Shown here: in pieces, positions 16,358 through 25,133 of the stretch
How positions within the stretch are numbered: the first letter of the stretch is position 1
Layout of the letters: each line of letters opens with the position of its first letter
Assembly (NCBI GenBank): GCA_905207625.1
Contig: CAJLLT010000004.1
Span: 1 to 64,000 of the forward strand
Direction of reading: 5' to 3'
Source of the DNA: an uncultured Eubacteriales bacterium
GTDB lineage: Bacteria > Bacillota > Clostridia > Oscillospirales > UBA644
DNA length: 64,000 bases
The notes under the pieces: generated by a model
Databases searched by the model: none
The model's input: only the letters and a program-made list of their open reading frames with translations
Told to the model about the DNA's origin: nothing
Made by a program: the position numbers and the translations under genes

Positions 16358-17566
16358 TTATTTTTTAACTTCGTTTTCGATTATGTGTGTCCGCGCGATA
16401 TTCTCCCGGACAGTGTAAACATATTCTCCCCGATATCCGTTTCCGTCAAAGGAGAAATGCTCGTTTTTTTCAATTATCTCCAGTCCCGCCAGTCCTACCC
16501 GCTGAGCCTCGTCGAGTTCACAGCGCAGTTTTTCCCGGGCGGACTCTTCGTCATGTTCCACAGTCACCTGTTCGAGTTCGGTAAGCTCGTATCTGGTCAG
16601 GCTGAGCGGAAAAACAGCATCGCCGACCTTCAGGGGAACTGTCTGGCTGACCGTTTCGGCGAAATCGAAATCATTATTTCCGATGAACGGAATTTTTATT
16701 TCCATCCCGAAAATCCGGACGGAATACCTTACGGTCTGTCTGCCCGTTTCCCGGAGTTCCGTGTCCTGAACGGGACAGTAGGCGGAAAAAGTGTGTCTGG
16801 TAAGCGCCATTATTTTTGCGGAAGCCGGCACAAGCCTGTATCCCACGATACGGCTGTCAATTACCCCGCCCACAAGAAGCTGCCCTTTGCTGACCGACTG
16901 ATGCTCCCTGACATACGGAACACCCACATAGGTATCCGCTGAGAGGATGAAACCGTCCCGGGATGCCACAACGTTACAAGGGCTGTCATCCGATACCACA
17001 TCCGGGGGCATCCTGCGCTCCGTAACATCGACATCCACAGTGCTCCCGTGGATATTTATACCCACAAAAGCAATATTCTCAAATTTCTGCATCAACTCAA
17101 GTTTTATGCGCCGGATATCGTGTCCCGAGGTAAAAGAACCGATATATATCCCGCAGTTTTCAAGCGCCTGAAGCAGTTCGGTCTCGTTTACGGCATTGTT
17201 TCCGCTTACACGTATCTGCCATACGAAAGAAGACATAACAAGAACCGTCAGGGCAAGTATTGCCGCCCCGGCAAGCAGTCCTCCCCGGCGCCTGAGCCTA
17301 TACAACCGGGTCGGAAGTCCCCAGCGGCGAAGTTCGGACACCTCAACGCCGGAAAGCTTCTCCGGATGTTCCTGAGGAAGAGAAAGCAGGGCATTTACAT
17401 CGTATATGAAGACCCTTGCGGTCAGTTCGTCGCCTCTTTTCCGGCGGATACTCCAGAGTTCTATTCCCTCCGCCGTGGCAATATTCAGCAGTTCCTCACC
17501 GTACCAGCCTTTCACACTGACTTCACAGCAGCCGAGTACGTACTCGGATATCTGACTTATTTTCAT
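16358..17566 (-). CDS. yqfD: Sporulation protein YqfD
   Basis: A 402-residue single-pass membrane protein needed for efficient sporulation and expressed under sigma-E in Bacillus. The N-terminal 90 residues are cytosolic (KGWYGEELLNIATAEGIELW). One transmembrane helix lies at about 95-117 after an Arg-rich stretch (RLYRLRRR). The external part includes a POTRA-like start (IRVSGN near 118) and continues to the C-terminus. The length matches the family. It follows yqfC with a 4-base overlap. Confidence 0.93.
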   Translation of the reverse strand: MKISQISEYVLGCCEVSVKGWYGEELLNIATAEGIELWSIRRKRGDELTARVFIYDVNALLSLPQEHPEKLSGVEVSELRRWGLPTRLYRLRRRGGLLAGAAILALTVLVMSSFVWQIRVSGNNAVNETELLQALENCGIYIGSFTSGHDIRRIKLELMQKFENIAFVGINIHGSTVDVDVTERRMPPDVVSDDSPCNVVASRDGFILSADTYVGVPYVREHQSVSKGQLLVGGVIDSRIVGYRLVPASAKIMALTRHTFSAYCPVQDTELRETGRQTVRYSVRIFGMEIKIPFIGNNDFDFAETVSQTVPLKVGDAVFPLSLTRYELTELEQVTVEHDEESAREKLRCELDEAQRVGLAGLEIIEKNEHFSFDGNGYRGEYVYTVRENIARTHIIENEVKK

Positions 17567-17829
17567 TTACCCGGTCGACCTCCTTCAAATTCCATGGAGG
17601 AGATCTTCCCTGTCACCGTGACGCAACCGGGCATAAGCTTTTTTAGTGTCAGCCCGTTCCCGAAAAGTCTCAGGACTATATGCGGCGACGTGATCTTCAC
17701 GGTTGCCTCATCATATTCGGTTATTTCAACCCCGGCACAGTCCTCCACAGATACAAGTCCGGATCCGACGAACTCTATCTGAGTCATTCTGTTTTCAGGT
17801 TCGGGTACCTTTTTTCTGTTTCGGTTCAT
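17563..17829 (-). CDS. yqfC: Sporulation protein YqfC
   Basis: An 88-residue YabP/YqfC-family protein, the sigma-E-dependent partner of YqfD. The core (residues about 20-80) shows the family pattern NRMTQIEFVG, EITEYDEATVKI and LRLFGNGLTLKKL. A basic N-terminus precedes it. It overlaps yqfD by 4 bases. Its presence is one of the clearest signs of endospore ancestry here. Confidence 0.92.
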   Translation of the reverse strand: MNRNRKKVPEPENRMTQIEFVGSGLVSVEDCAGVEITEYDEATVKITSPHIVLRLFGNGLTLKKLMPGCVTVTGKISSMEFEGGRPGK

Positions 17830-17890
17830 ACATTTCCCCCGTAAGTGTGTTCACTACAGAGGATATTACGTCCGATTCCCGAATATTACG

Positions 17891-18349
17891 TCAGCCCTTG
17901 TACTCCAGGGCGACAAAATCGCCGTTTTCCGTCCACTCTCCGAAAGCTTCGGCGTGTCCCCTGCCGAAAAACATCGGCAGATACATATCAAAATTCGGCG
18001 AAAGAGGCCTTGTCCGCAATTCAGGAACGTCAAGCCAGAAAATCTTTCCCTCATCAGTCCCGGGTAAGAGGTCTCCGGAGAAATCCTCGGTTACAAACAG
18101 AAACTCCACATATCTGGTATCTTCGGTCTTTTTTGCCCAGTCAACTATGCCTCGGGGTAAAAGACCTGAGATCTCAAGCCCCGTTTCCTCCCTGACCTCG
18201 CGGACAGCGCAGTCATAAACGCTTTCCCCCGGTTCAACATGTCCGCCGGGAAAGGATATTCCTTTGTATTTCTTCAGTCTGTCAATAACAAGAACTCTGT
18301 CAGACTTTCTGTCATAGACCATGACCATTGTGGTCATTTCCGTTTTCAT
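17891..18349 (-). CDS. NUDIX hydrolase (8-oxo-dGTP diphosphatase-like)
   Basis: A 152-residue NUDIX hydrolase. The Nudix box spans about residues 36-58, beginning GHVEPGES and ending REETGL, with all consensus positions filled. The substrate is not certain; size and sequence resemble MutT/NudG-type pyrophosphohydrolases. It has its own promoter overlapping the spoIVB terminator and may be the first gene of the long yqfC-recO transcript, from which it is separated by 61 bp. Confidence 0.85.
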   Translation of the reverse strand: MKTEMTTMVMVYDRKSDRVLVIDRLKKYKGISFPGGHVEPGESVYDCAVREVREETGLEISGLLPRGIVDWAKKTEDTRYVEFLFVTEDFSGDLLPGTDEGKIFWLDVPELRTRPLSPNFDMYLPMFFGRGHAEAFGEWTENGDFVALEYKG

Positions 18350-18394
18350 TGCCGTTCCATCCGTCGGTATATATTATTTTTCATCATATAATAT

Positions 18395-18422
18395 ATTATA
18401 GCATAAAAATAAAAAAAATCAA
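18395..18422 (-). promoter_or_regulatory. Predicted sigma-A promoter of the NUDIX/yqfC operon
   Basis: On the minus strand TTGATT (18417-18422) and TATAAT (18395-18400) are 16 bases apart. The -35 lies in one arm of the spoIVB terminator, so the terminator and the promoter share sequence. Confidence 0.55.
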
Positions 18423-18450
18423 GAGATTTTCGCAAACTCTCTTGATTTTC
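18405..18450 (-). terminator. Intrinsic terminator of spoIVB
   Basis: On the minus strand the arms AATCAAGAGA and TCTCTTGATT form a perfect 10-bp stem around an 11-base loop, followed by a run of eight T residues. Confidence 0.85.
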
Positions 18451-18460
18451 TTTATATTTT

Positions 18461-19564
18461 TCAGCTTGCCTTCATCATGTTTTCTATGGCGATCGCATAG
18501 CCCTTTGTGGGGTCGTTTACCATAACATGAGTTACCGCACCTACAAGCTTTCCGTCCTGTATGATCGGACTGCCCGACATTCCCTGAACGATGCCGCCGG
18601 TCTTCGAGAGAAGCACCGGATCGACGATCTGGATAACCATATTTTTGGTTGTCCTGTCCTTTTCAGCGGAAATCCGGACAATTTTTATAGAATAGTATTG
18701 CGGACCGCTGTCGTCAACCGTACACCTCACAAGAGCGTCACCTTCCCGGATCTCATCCCGTCCGGCAACGCATATCGGTTCACCCTGCGGAAGAGAATAG
18801 GAACCGTCCAGTGTCCCGAACACACCTTCTTCACAGTTCTTATACAGAGTACCCATGAAGATATCCTCGTTGAAAGAGCCTTTCAGCTCCCCTGGATCAC
18901 CGACCTTACCGGGAACCACAGCTCTTATTTTTGCGCCGTATACGGTCGCATGGGAAAGAGTAAACAGAAGTCCGGTATCGATATCGCATACTCCGTGGCC
19001 CAGAGCACCGAATCTGCCGTTTTCCGGATCAATATACGTCACACTTCCGATACCCGCAGTGCTGTCACGGACAAGGCAGCCCAACCGGAAAATGCCCTCG
19101 TTGTCCGCGACGGGAGTTACCTCAACATCAAACTCTTCCCCACCGCGCAGTACATGGAGTTTAACCTTCGAGCCGCCGCTTGATCTGATCATATCGGAAA
19201 AAGTTTCATTGCTGACCGTCTGACCGTTAACCGACACTACGATATCCTTTATTCTCAAACCTGCCTCATATGCGGGATTACGGCTGCCTGCGGGCGTCTG
19301 GACATCGGATAACCCCACCACAAGTACACCGTAAGCATAATACTTCACACCGAAGGCAAAGCCTCCGATCAGAACTTTATCGGGAGTCCCGTTTTTCACC
19401 GCCGGCAGAGTATCGGAAACAGTATCAACCGTAAGAGTATCGGTCGTCTGCAGAGACGGCTGAGCTGCTACGGCGTCGCCGCCGATGAAAAACACCGCAC
19501 AGATCGTCAGTACAGAGCAGACAATCGTTGTGAAAAATCGTTTTTTCGCTGTTTTAATCGTCAA
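18461..19564 (-). CDS. spoIVB: SpoIVB serine peptidase (sigma-K checkpoint)
   Basis: A forespore-made S55 peptidase that crosses into the intermembrane space and triggers sigma-K processing. The chosen start is TTG at 19564, preceded by AAAGGAGG at ideal spacing, giving 367 residues. The longer frame lacks a site. A transmembrane anchor covers about 9-30, a PDZ domain about 60-155 (GLRIKDIVVSVNGQ), and the peptidase domain follows with His190 in GALGHG and Ser330 in GMSGSP. All expected catalytic residues are present, so it is probably active. Confidence 0.96.
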   Translation of the reverse strand: MTIKTAKKRFFTTIVCSVLTICAVFFIGGDAVAAQPSLQTTDTLTVDTVSDTLPAVKNGTPDKVLIGGFAFGVKYYAYGVLVVGLSDVQTPAGSRNPAYEAGLRIKDIVVSVNGQTVSNETFSDMIRSSGGSKVKLHVLRGGEEFDVEVTPVADNEGIFRLGCLVRDSTAGIGSVTYIDPENGRFGALGHGVCDIDTGLLFTLSHATVYGAKIRAVVPGKVGDPGELKGSFNEDIFMGTLYKNCEEGVFGTLDGSYSLPQGEPICVAGRDEIREGDALVRCTVDDSGPQYYSIKIVRISAEKDRTTKNMVIQIVDPVLLSKTGGIVQGMSGSPIIQDGKLVGAVTHVMVNDPTKGYAIAIENMMKAS

Positions 19565-19593
19565 AATTTTTCCTCCTTTCGTGTTGACAGATT

Positions 19594-19622
19594 TATTTTG
19601 ACCCGGTAAAAAAACAATATTC
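19594..19622 (-). promoter_or_regulatory. Candidate forespore (sigma-G/F-type) promoter of spoIVB
   Basis: On the minus strand GAATA (19618-19622) and CAAAATA (19594-19600) are separated by 17 bases. These match the sigma-G consensus elements GHATR and CATNNTA except for one base in the -10. This agrees with spoIVB being sigma-G-controlled in Bacillus, but a match this short is only suggestive. Confidence 0.4.
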
Positions 19623-19688
19623 GGCTCAAAAATTGGCGGAAGAAAACGGAAAAGGAATTTGCTTTTTTTGACAAAAAACATAAACCTC

Positions 19689-19717
19689 TTGATTTTTCAC
19701 AGCTGATGTGATATATT
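19689..19717 (+). promoter_or_regulatory. Promoter with palindromic operator for the transporter operon
   Basis: TTGATT (19689-19694) and TATATT (19712-19717) are exactly 17 bases apart. The spacer contains an inverted repeat, TCACA (19697-19701) and TGTGA (19707-19711), which would place a bound dimeric regulator between the core elements. The regulator is unknown. Confidence 0.5.
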
Positions 19718-19743
19718 GTTCGGGTGATCGGAGATATACATAT

Positions 19744-20862
19744 ATGGAAAACACAAATTCAAAAATAATTAAATTCATAAAAAGCAATACCGTTCTATGT
19801 GTTGCCGCTCTCGCCGCGGCGGTCACCTGCTTTATAGTGCCGCCGGACAAGGAATACATAGGGTATTTTGATTTTAAAACCCTGACGTGTCTTTTCTGCA
19901 CTCTTGCGGTGGTATGTGCCCTGAAAAATATAAGGTTTTTCACATTTCTCGCCCGGCGCATTGTAAAACTTACCGGAAATACCCGTTCGGCTATTCTCGC
20001 AACGGTCTACATAACCTTCATCGGTTCCATGCTCATTGCCAATGACATGGCTCTGCTGACTTTTCTGCCCCTGGGATTTTCCGTCATAAACGACTCCGGT
20101 AAGAAAGGACTGCTGGCGTTTACATTCACAATGCAGACCATTGCCGCCAATCTCGGAGGCATGCTCACTCCCTTCGGCAATCCCCAGAATCTGTTTCTTT
20201 ACAGCAGATTTCAAATTGCAGATGCCGATTTCGTCAGAGTCATGGCTCTGCCCTTTGCTGTTGCCGTTTTACTGATAACGGTATGCTGCCTGTGTGTCAG
20301 AAAAGAAAAAATGACACTTAAAGACGGAGCGGATTACTCTTTGCCCGCCGGAAAGACCATTCTTTATCTTCTCCTTTTTGCCTATTCGATAATCATCGTT
20401 TTCCGGCTTGTTCCCTACTGGACGGGACTGGTGATAATTCCCGTAATTCTTTTCGCAGTCGATCGCAGTGCGCTGAAAAAAGTGGATTACGGTCTGCTTC
20501 TGACCTTTGTATTCTTCTTTATTTTTGCCGGAAATATGGCAAGGATAGAAGTCGTCAACAGATTCCTGTCCGGACTCATGCAAAAAGACACCCTTTTCTT
20601 TTCAGCCCTCTCCTGCCAGGTAATAAGCAACGTTCCTTCCGCGGTACTTCTCAGCAGGTTTACTCAAAACTGGAAAGAGCTTCTGTGGGGCGTCAATATC
20701 GGCGGAACGGGTACGCTCATTGCGTCCCTTGCAAGCCTTATTTCCTTCAGAGAATACGTCAATGACAGACCGGGAAAAGCAAAACGGTATTTCCTGATAT
20801 ACTCCGGATTCAGCTTCGGATTTCTCGCGGTTTTGCTGACATTGATGATGATCATACGGTAA
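19744..20862 (+). CDS. SLC13/CitMHS-type anion transporter
   Basis: A 372-residue polytopic membrane protein resembling the citrate/arsenite (ArsB/NhaD, SLC13) ion-transporter superfamily. About ten hydrophobic segments are visible. Features include the re-entrant TMQTIAANLGGMLTPFGNPQN around residue 138, which matches the conserved sodium/anion site, and a second SNVPSAVLLSRF near 297. It is short for the superfamily. The ATG at 19744 follows GGAGATATAC. A TIM-barrel isomerase gene follows after 17 bp, suggesting uptake and use of a small organic acid or polyol. The substrate is unknown. Confidence 0.8.
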   Translation: MENTNSKIIKFIKSNTVLCVAALAAAVTCFIVPPDKEYIGYFDFKTLTCLFCTLAVVCALKNIRFFTFLARRIVKLTGNTRSAILATVYITFIGSMLIANDMALLTFLPLGFSVINDSGKKGLLAFTFTMQTIAANLGGMLTPFGNPQNLFLYSRFQIADADFVRVMALPFAVAVLLITVCCLCVRKEKMTLKDGADYSLPAGKTILYLLLFAYSIIIVFRLVPYWTGLVIIPVILFAVDRSALKKVDYGLLLTFVFFFIFAGNMARIEVVNRFLSGLMQKDTLFFSALSCQVISNVPSAVLLSRFTQNWKELLWGVNIGGTGTLIASLASLISFREYVNDRPGKAKRYFLIYSGFSFGFLAVLLTLMMIIR

Positions 20863-20879
20863 ACGTCACGGAGGGTGAA

Positions 20880-21713
20880 ATGAACACTGGTATCTGCGTT
20901 AAACTGAGGAAAGAATCGAATATTTCCGAAGATATAAGAATTGCGGCGGAGAACGGTTTCGAAAGCTGTCAGATAGTATCCTGGGATCAGTCTCTGAGAA
21001 CCGAAACCACGGCAGACGCAATACTGAAAGCCTTAAAAAGAACGGGAATTGAAATATCCGCTCTCTGGTGCGGATGGGACGGGCCGAAACTGTGGGATCC
21101 CGTCCACGGTCCGGGGACATCAGGACTTGTGCCGGAGCAGTGGCGGGAAATCAGGATCGGAAATCTCTGCCAGGGTTCGGACTTTGCGAAAATGATAGGA
21201 GTCCGGGACGTTGTCACTCATATGGGATTCATTCCCGAAAGCGCCTCGGATCCTCTTTATCCCGGATTCGTTTCAGCGGCAAAAAAGGTAGCTGAATATC
21301 TGAAAAACAACGGGCAACGCCTGCTTTTCGAATCGGGACAGGAAACTCCGGAAACCCTATGCCGAGCCATAACAGACATAGCAGCAGACAATCTCGGGGT
21401 AAACCTTGATACCGGAAACCTTATCCTTTACGGCAAGGCTGATCCGGTAGCCGCCCTCGATCTGATCGGAAAATTTGTCTGTAACGTACACGCAAAGGAC
21501 GGATTTTATCCTGAAGAGTCGGGAAAACTCGGTAAAGAAACGGAGATAGGCTCGGGGAAAGTCGATTTCAAAGCTTTTCTAAAAAAACTCATACAGATAG
21601 GATATGACGGTCCAATCACTATCGAACGGGAACTTGGAGAAAAGGACATGACAAATCGGATCAGAAGATCCGCGGAATATATACGGGGCATCATATCAGA
21701 AATAACCCACTGA
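20880..21713 (+). CDS. Sugar phosphate isomerase/epimerase (AP endonuclease family 2 fold)
   Basis: A 277-residue xylose-isomerase-like TIM barrel. Barrel-end metal ligands are recognisable: FESGQETPE near residue 157, NLDTGNL near 178, CNVHAKDG near 200 and the late TIERE near 250. This is the pattern of IolE/IolI-type and hydroxypyruvate isomerase-like enzymes. Its position 17 bp after the transporter suggests it acts on the imported compound. No specific substrate can be assigned. Confidence 0.8.
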   Translation: MNTGICVKLRKESNISEDIRIAAENGFESCQIVSWDQSLRTETTADAILKALKRTGIEISALWCGWDGPKLWDPVHGPGTSGLVPEQWREIRIGNLCQGSDFAKMIGVRDVVTHMGFIPESASDPLYPGFVSAAKKVAEYLKNNGQRLLFESGQETPETLCRAITDIAADNLGVNLDTGNLILYGKADPVAALDLIGKFVCNVHAKDGFYPEESGKLGKETEIGSGKVDFKAFLKKLIQIGYDGPITIERELGEKDMTNRIRRSAEYIRGIISEITH

Positions 21714-21736
21714 CACACGGGAAAATATATAAAGAG

Positions 21737-21772
21737 ACCCCTCCGCATCAAAGTACGCAGATGCGGAGGGGT
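21737..21772. terminator. Bidirectional terminator hairpin
   Basis: A perfect 13-bp stem, ACCCCTCCGCATC with GATGCGGAGGGGT, around a 10-base loop. It lies between the convergent TIM-barrel and MATE genes. The T-rich flank is better on the minus strand. Confidence 0.75.
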
Positions 21773-21823
21773 AAAATAATGAAAAAAGATGATCATCAAT
21801 GGAAAAACAGTATCAGACAACGA

Positions 21824-23194
21824 TCATTCGGAGCGCATTTCTGAGGCAAGAGTATCCAGTTTTTTCATGAATCTCAGAGCAAACCATATACTTATCGCCG
21901 CAGTGACGACGTCTGTTACGGGCTGAGCAAGCTGCATACCGAAAAGCCCGAAAACATTACCCAGAATAAAGAGTACGGGTATAAATATTATCCCCGAACG
22001 GGCGGCGGCAAGGACTGACGCCGGAACACCGTCCCCCACTGACTGAAGCATCATATTGGTCATGACTATAACCGAGTTCAGGGGAAACATCACGCATTGA
22101 AGTCGCAGCGCCAGCGTTCCGATGGAAACAACATCGGCGTCATTATCACGGAACAGTCTTACAAGCTGCGGTGCGAAAACGGCACATATTACGGCGATCA
22201 CCACCAGGGCGGCGGTGGAATACTTTACACAGAAACGGTACGCCTCTTTAAGCCTTCCGTAAAGCTTTGCGCCGAAATTATAGCCGCATATGGGCTGAAA
22301 ACCCTGACCGAAACCGATCATGGCAGAGGAAGCGAAGTTGGTTATGCGGGACACTATGGAAAACGCCGCTATAGCCGCGTCGCCGCTGATCTGACCGCCA
22401 AAGCTGTTAAGAAACCCCGAAGCGATCCCCGCAAGCCCCTGCCGGCAGAGCGACGGAAAGCCTCCGTTGACTATCTCCTTAAGATACATGGGTTTCGGGT
22501 TGAATTTTTTTAGTGATATGCGAATACTGCCGCTGCGGTTGACACCGATCAGTAGCAGGACAAAACTGAAACACTGACTGATTATGGTTGCAAGGGCGGC
22601 ACCGGAAATCCCCATATTGAACACGAACATCAGCAGAGGATCGAGGGCTATATTTATCACCGCTCCGGAAACGATGCCTATCATGGCGTAAAACGCATTC
22701 CCCTGAAAACGCAGCTGATTGTTCAGAACAAGAGAAGCCGTAAATATCGGAGCGCCGATGAGAATGTACCGCATATAATCCACGGCATACGGACGGATGG
22801 TCTCCGTTGACCCCAGAAGCATTGCGAAGGGGTCTATAAATATTATTCCGGCAACGGAAAGCACAGCCCCGAAGATCATGGAAAGGAAAAAGCCGTTGGA
22901 CGCCATAACAGAAGCTTCCGTCTCGTCTCCGGCACCGAGTTTACGGGAAATATAATTTCCTGATCCATGACCGAAGAAGAAACCTATCGCCTGTATGACA
23001 GACATAAGAGAAAAAGCTATCCCGATCGCACCGGAGGCGGATGTACTGTCAAGTTTTCCGACAAAATAAGAGTCCACAAGATTGTAAAATGTGGACACAA
23101 GCATACTCATTATCGTTGGGAAAGCAAGCCGGCAGACGAGCCCCGGTATAGGGGCTGTGGTCAGTTGTATATATTTTTTATCACGTTTTTCCAT
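21824..23194 (-). CDS. MATE family multidrug/cation efflux protein
   Basis: A 456-residue protein with twelve predicted transmembrane helices in two similar halves, typical of the MATE (NorM/DinF) exporters. The N-terminal signature PIPGLVCRLAFPTIMSMLV and the FNLVDSYFVGKL-like first-loop motif are characteristic. The ATG at 23194 is preferred over an upstream GTG lying in a terminator hairpin. Substrate is not predictable. It is in the same direction as the upstream sugar operon but separated by the hairpin at 23222-23251. Confidence 0.9.
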   Translation of the reverse strand: MEKRDKKYIQLTTAPIPGLVCRLAFPTIMSMLVSTFYNLVDSYFVGKLDSTSASGAIGIAFSLMSVIQAIGFFFGHGSGNYISRKLGAGDETEASVMASNGFFLSMIFGAVLSVAGIIFIDPFAMLLGSTETIRPYAVDYMRYILIGAPIFTASLVLNNQLRFQGNAFYAMIGIVSGAVINIALDPLLMFVFNMGISGAALATIISQCFSFVLLLIGVNRSGSIRISLKKFNPKPMYLKEIVNGGFPSLCRQGLAGIASGFLNSFGGQISGDAAIAAFSIVSRITNFASSAMIGFGQGFQPICGYNFGAKLYGRLKEAYRFCVKYSTAALVVIAVICAVFAPQLVRLFRDNDADVVSIGTLALRLQCVMFPLNSVIVMTNMMLQSVGDGVPASVLAAARSGIIFIPVLFILGNVFGLFGMQLAQPVTDVVTAAISIWFALRFMKKLDTLASEMRSE

Positions 23195-23221
23195 GTTATA
23201 CCCGATTTCGGTTATTATAGA

Positions 23222-23251
23222 TTCAGGCACGGCTCTTACACCGTGCCTGAA
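23222..23251 (-). terminator. Hairpin after the carbohydrate operon
   Basis: A perfect 11-bp stem (TTCAGGCACGG with CCGTGCCTGAA) around an 8-base loop, 14 bases past the yjbQ stop. It lacks a T-run, so readthrough into the MATE gene is possible. Confidence 0.6.
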
Positions 23252-23265
23252 CAGTGGGAATGCGA

Positions 23266-23769
23266 TTATTTATCGCCCATTACCATGATCTCAACGACAC
23301 GGTCTCTTTCGCGGACCTGATCCCAGTCGATGAAGTAAACAAATCCGAAATCACCAAGGGAAAGCTTGCCGTTTTCCACAACGATGGTTTCGCTTCTGCC
23401 GAACAGGCAGGAACGGAGGTGAGCATCGGTGTTGAGGCTTCCCTTGGGCTCCTCATCCGGGAAAGTAAGCGCAAACTCTATGTGCTTCGGGCCGGGATGA
23501 TGATACTGACCCTCGGTACGGCAGGTGGGGATAAGCTTCTCCATAATCTCGATGATATCCATCTGCAGGAACTCTCTGCCGAAGTAATTAACGTCGTGAG
23601 AGCACTCCTGGATCATTACGGAGCAGGTGGTGTGATGAGAGTAAACAGTGCAGGTACCCATTTTGATACCGGACTCTTCAACTGCCTTCTTTACCTCCGC
23701 AGTAACATTGTGGAAGCAGGGCATATGGTCATGGGAATGAACCTTGACCTTTTTGAGATAAGTTGCCAT
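23266..23769 (-). CDS. YjbQ/UPF0047 family protein
   Basis: A 167-residue protein of the YjbQ family, trimeric beta-sandwich proteins with a conserved His-rich pocket and only weak reported thiamine-phosphate synthase activity. The pocket motif YSHHTTCSVMIQE is near residue 43 and a second conserved block GSLNTDAHLRS near 110. It is the last gene of the carbohydrate operon, 48 bp after the triosephosphate-isomerase-like gene. Context suggests a role with phosphorylated sugars, which is inference. Confidence 0.85.
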   Translation of the reverse strand: MATYLKKVKVHSHDHMPCFHNVTAEVKKAVEESGIKMGTCTVYSHHTTCSVMIQECSHDVNYFGREFLQMDIIEIMEKLIPTCRTEGQYHHPGPKHIEFALTFPDEEPKGSLNTDAHLRSCLFGRSETIVVENGKLSLGDFGFVYFIDWDQVRERDRVVEIMVMGDK

Positions 23770-23817
23770 TGGTGTATCCTCCTGAAATAATACGTTATAT
23801 TTTAAGATATTGCAAGC

Positions 23818-24522
23818 TTATTTAGAGTGGACCTCGTCCCAGGCTTTGCGCAGTGCGTGAAGCATTTCCTCAACCATTGCATCGGGATCGGCAGCCTTTA
23901 TGATACCGCTGGTACTTCCGGTTGCCATGGCACCCTGCTTGATAACGTTGTAAACGTCGTTCCCGTTGGAAATTCCGGCACCCTGGAGAACCATTATGGA
24001 AGGATCTACCTTTGCCACCATCTCTATGGTCTGCTTTACATAGTTGCTGTCGCTGGTAACTCCGGTTCCGATAAGTTCCGTGGGTTCGGCAACGATAAGA
24101 TTCGGGTGCATATTGGCGATCTCCACTATATCCGCAACGGAACTTCCGCAGACGATAGTCCCGAGCCCGACTTCATCGGCTCTCGCGATAGTCTGCCGCA
24201 GCACATCCATTGTCAGAGGCTTTTCGGCATGATTCAGCATTACGCCAACCGCTCCCGCGGCCTTTACCGCTTCGGGGAGCACAGAGCCGAGTCCTCGGCC
24301 TACGGGAAGAGGATCCATATGCTGAGCGAACACAAGTATCCTCTCGGTATTGTTCGCAAGAAGGGAAATGTCGGTATACTGGGGCGTTACAATAACGTCC
24401 ACATCGTATTTTGCGGCGACACGGTCTATGGTCTTTGCAAGATGGAGCATTTTTTCGCCGTAGAGATAAGCCTTGGGACCTATTTCAAAAAACGGCGCTC
24501 TGATATGAAAATCCTTATACAT
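23818..24522 (-). CDS. Triosephosphate-isomerase-like protein
   Basis: A 234-residue TIM-family isomerase of the short, archaeal-like subgroup. The catalytic His lies in GVMLNHAEKPLT near residue 98, and the catalytic Glu in VAEPTELIGTG near 145. The phosphate loop is QGAGISNGNDV near 188. The usual NxK start is replaced by EIGPKAYL, in which Lys may serve. It is probably not the main glycolytic enzyme, because it is embedded in a sugar operon and short. Related enzymes isomerise erythrulose phosphates, so a tetrose phosphate is a reasonable guess. Confidence 0.8.
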   Translation of the reverse strand: MYKDFHIRAPFFEIGPKAYLYGEKMLHLAKTIDRVAAKYDVDVIVTPQYTDISLLANNTERILVFAQHMDPLPVGRGLGSVLPEAVKAAGAVGVMLNHAEKPLTMDVLRQTIARADEVGLGTIVCGSSVADIVEIANMHPNLIVAEPTELIGTGVTSDSNYVKQTIEMVAKVDPSIMVLQGAGISNGNDVYNVIKQGAMATGSTSGIIKAADPDAMVEEMLHALRKAWDEVHSK

Positions 24523-25130
24523 TATTTAGCTTCCTTTTCCGTATGATTGAGAGCCGCGCCCACAGCCCCGCCGGGATGAATAAGGGCAAACATTTCATTG
24601 GTATAGTGGGTCTTCACAATAAGCGCGGACAGAAGCGCGTCGAACAGGGCAATGGTGGTGACATAGCTTGCCGTTGCCATATTTCCCGTAGGATCACTCT
24701 CGCATTTAATCTTCATAGGAAGAATTATATCCGCAGCCTTTGCCAGGGGGGAATTCATATTTTCGGTTACGGCAATAAGGGTCGCACCCTTTTTGACGCA
24801 GACATCTATTATGGGAAGAAGTTCCGCGGTTTTTCCGCCGCGGGAAACCATGATCATTACATCTTCCTTCTTCAGCCCGCCAAGTCCTCCGTGTACAGCT
24901 TCGCAGGGGGGCATGAACATACAGCCTTTTTCTATACAGCACAGGGAATGTGCCATTTTTTTCGCAGCAATACCGGATGAACCGCTGGCACAGGTCATGA
25001 TACGGGGAGCCGCAGCTATCGCGTCAACCGCTTTCATAAACGCCTCATCATCCATATACTGTTTCAGGGACAGGATCGCCTCGGCTTCAATGTCAAGAGA
25101 TCTTTTTGCCGCTTCAAGAGCCTTATCCAT
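24522..25130 (-). CDS. SIS-domain sugar phosphate isomerase
   Basis: A 202-residue single SIS domain related to arabinose-5-phosphate isomerase and 6-phospho-3-hexuloisomerase, without the CBS domains of KdsD. Phosphate-binding segments are CASGSSGIAAKKMAHSL near residue 47 and MVSRGGKTAELLPI near 93. A C-terminal FALIHPGGAVG motif is typical of the KdsD branch. It overlaps the TIM-like gene by one base. It probably interconverts an aldose and ketose phosphate in the operon's pathway. Confidence 0.82.
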   Translation of the reverse strand: MDKALEAAKRSLDIEAEAILSLKQYMDDEAFMKAVDAIAAAPRIMTCASGSSGIAAKKMAHSLCCIEKGCMFMPPCEAVHGGLGGLKKEDVMIMVSRGGKTAELLPIIDVCVKKGATLIAVTENMNSPLAKAADIILPMKIKCESDPTGNMATASYVTTIALFDALLSALIVKTHYTNEMFALIHPGGAVGAALNHTEKEAK

Positions 25131-25133
25131 TGT

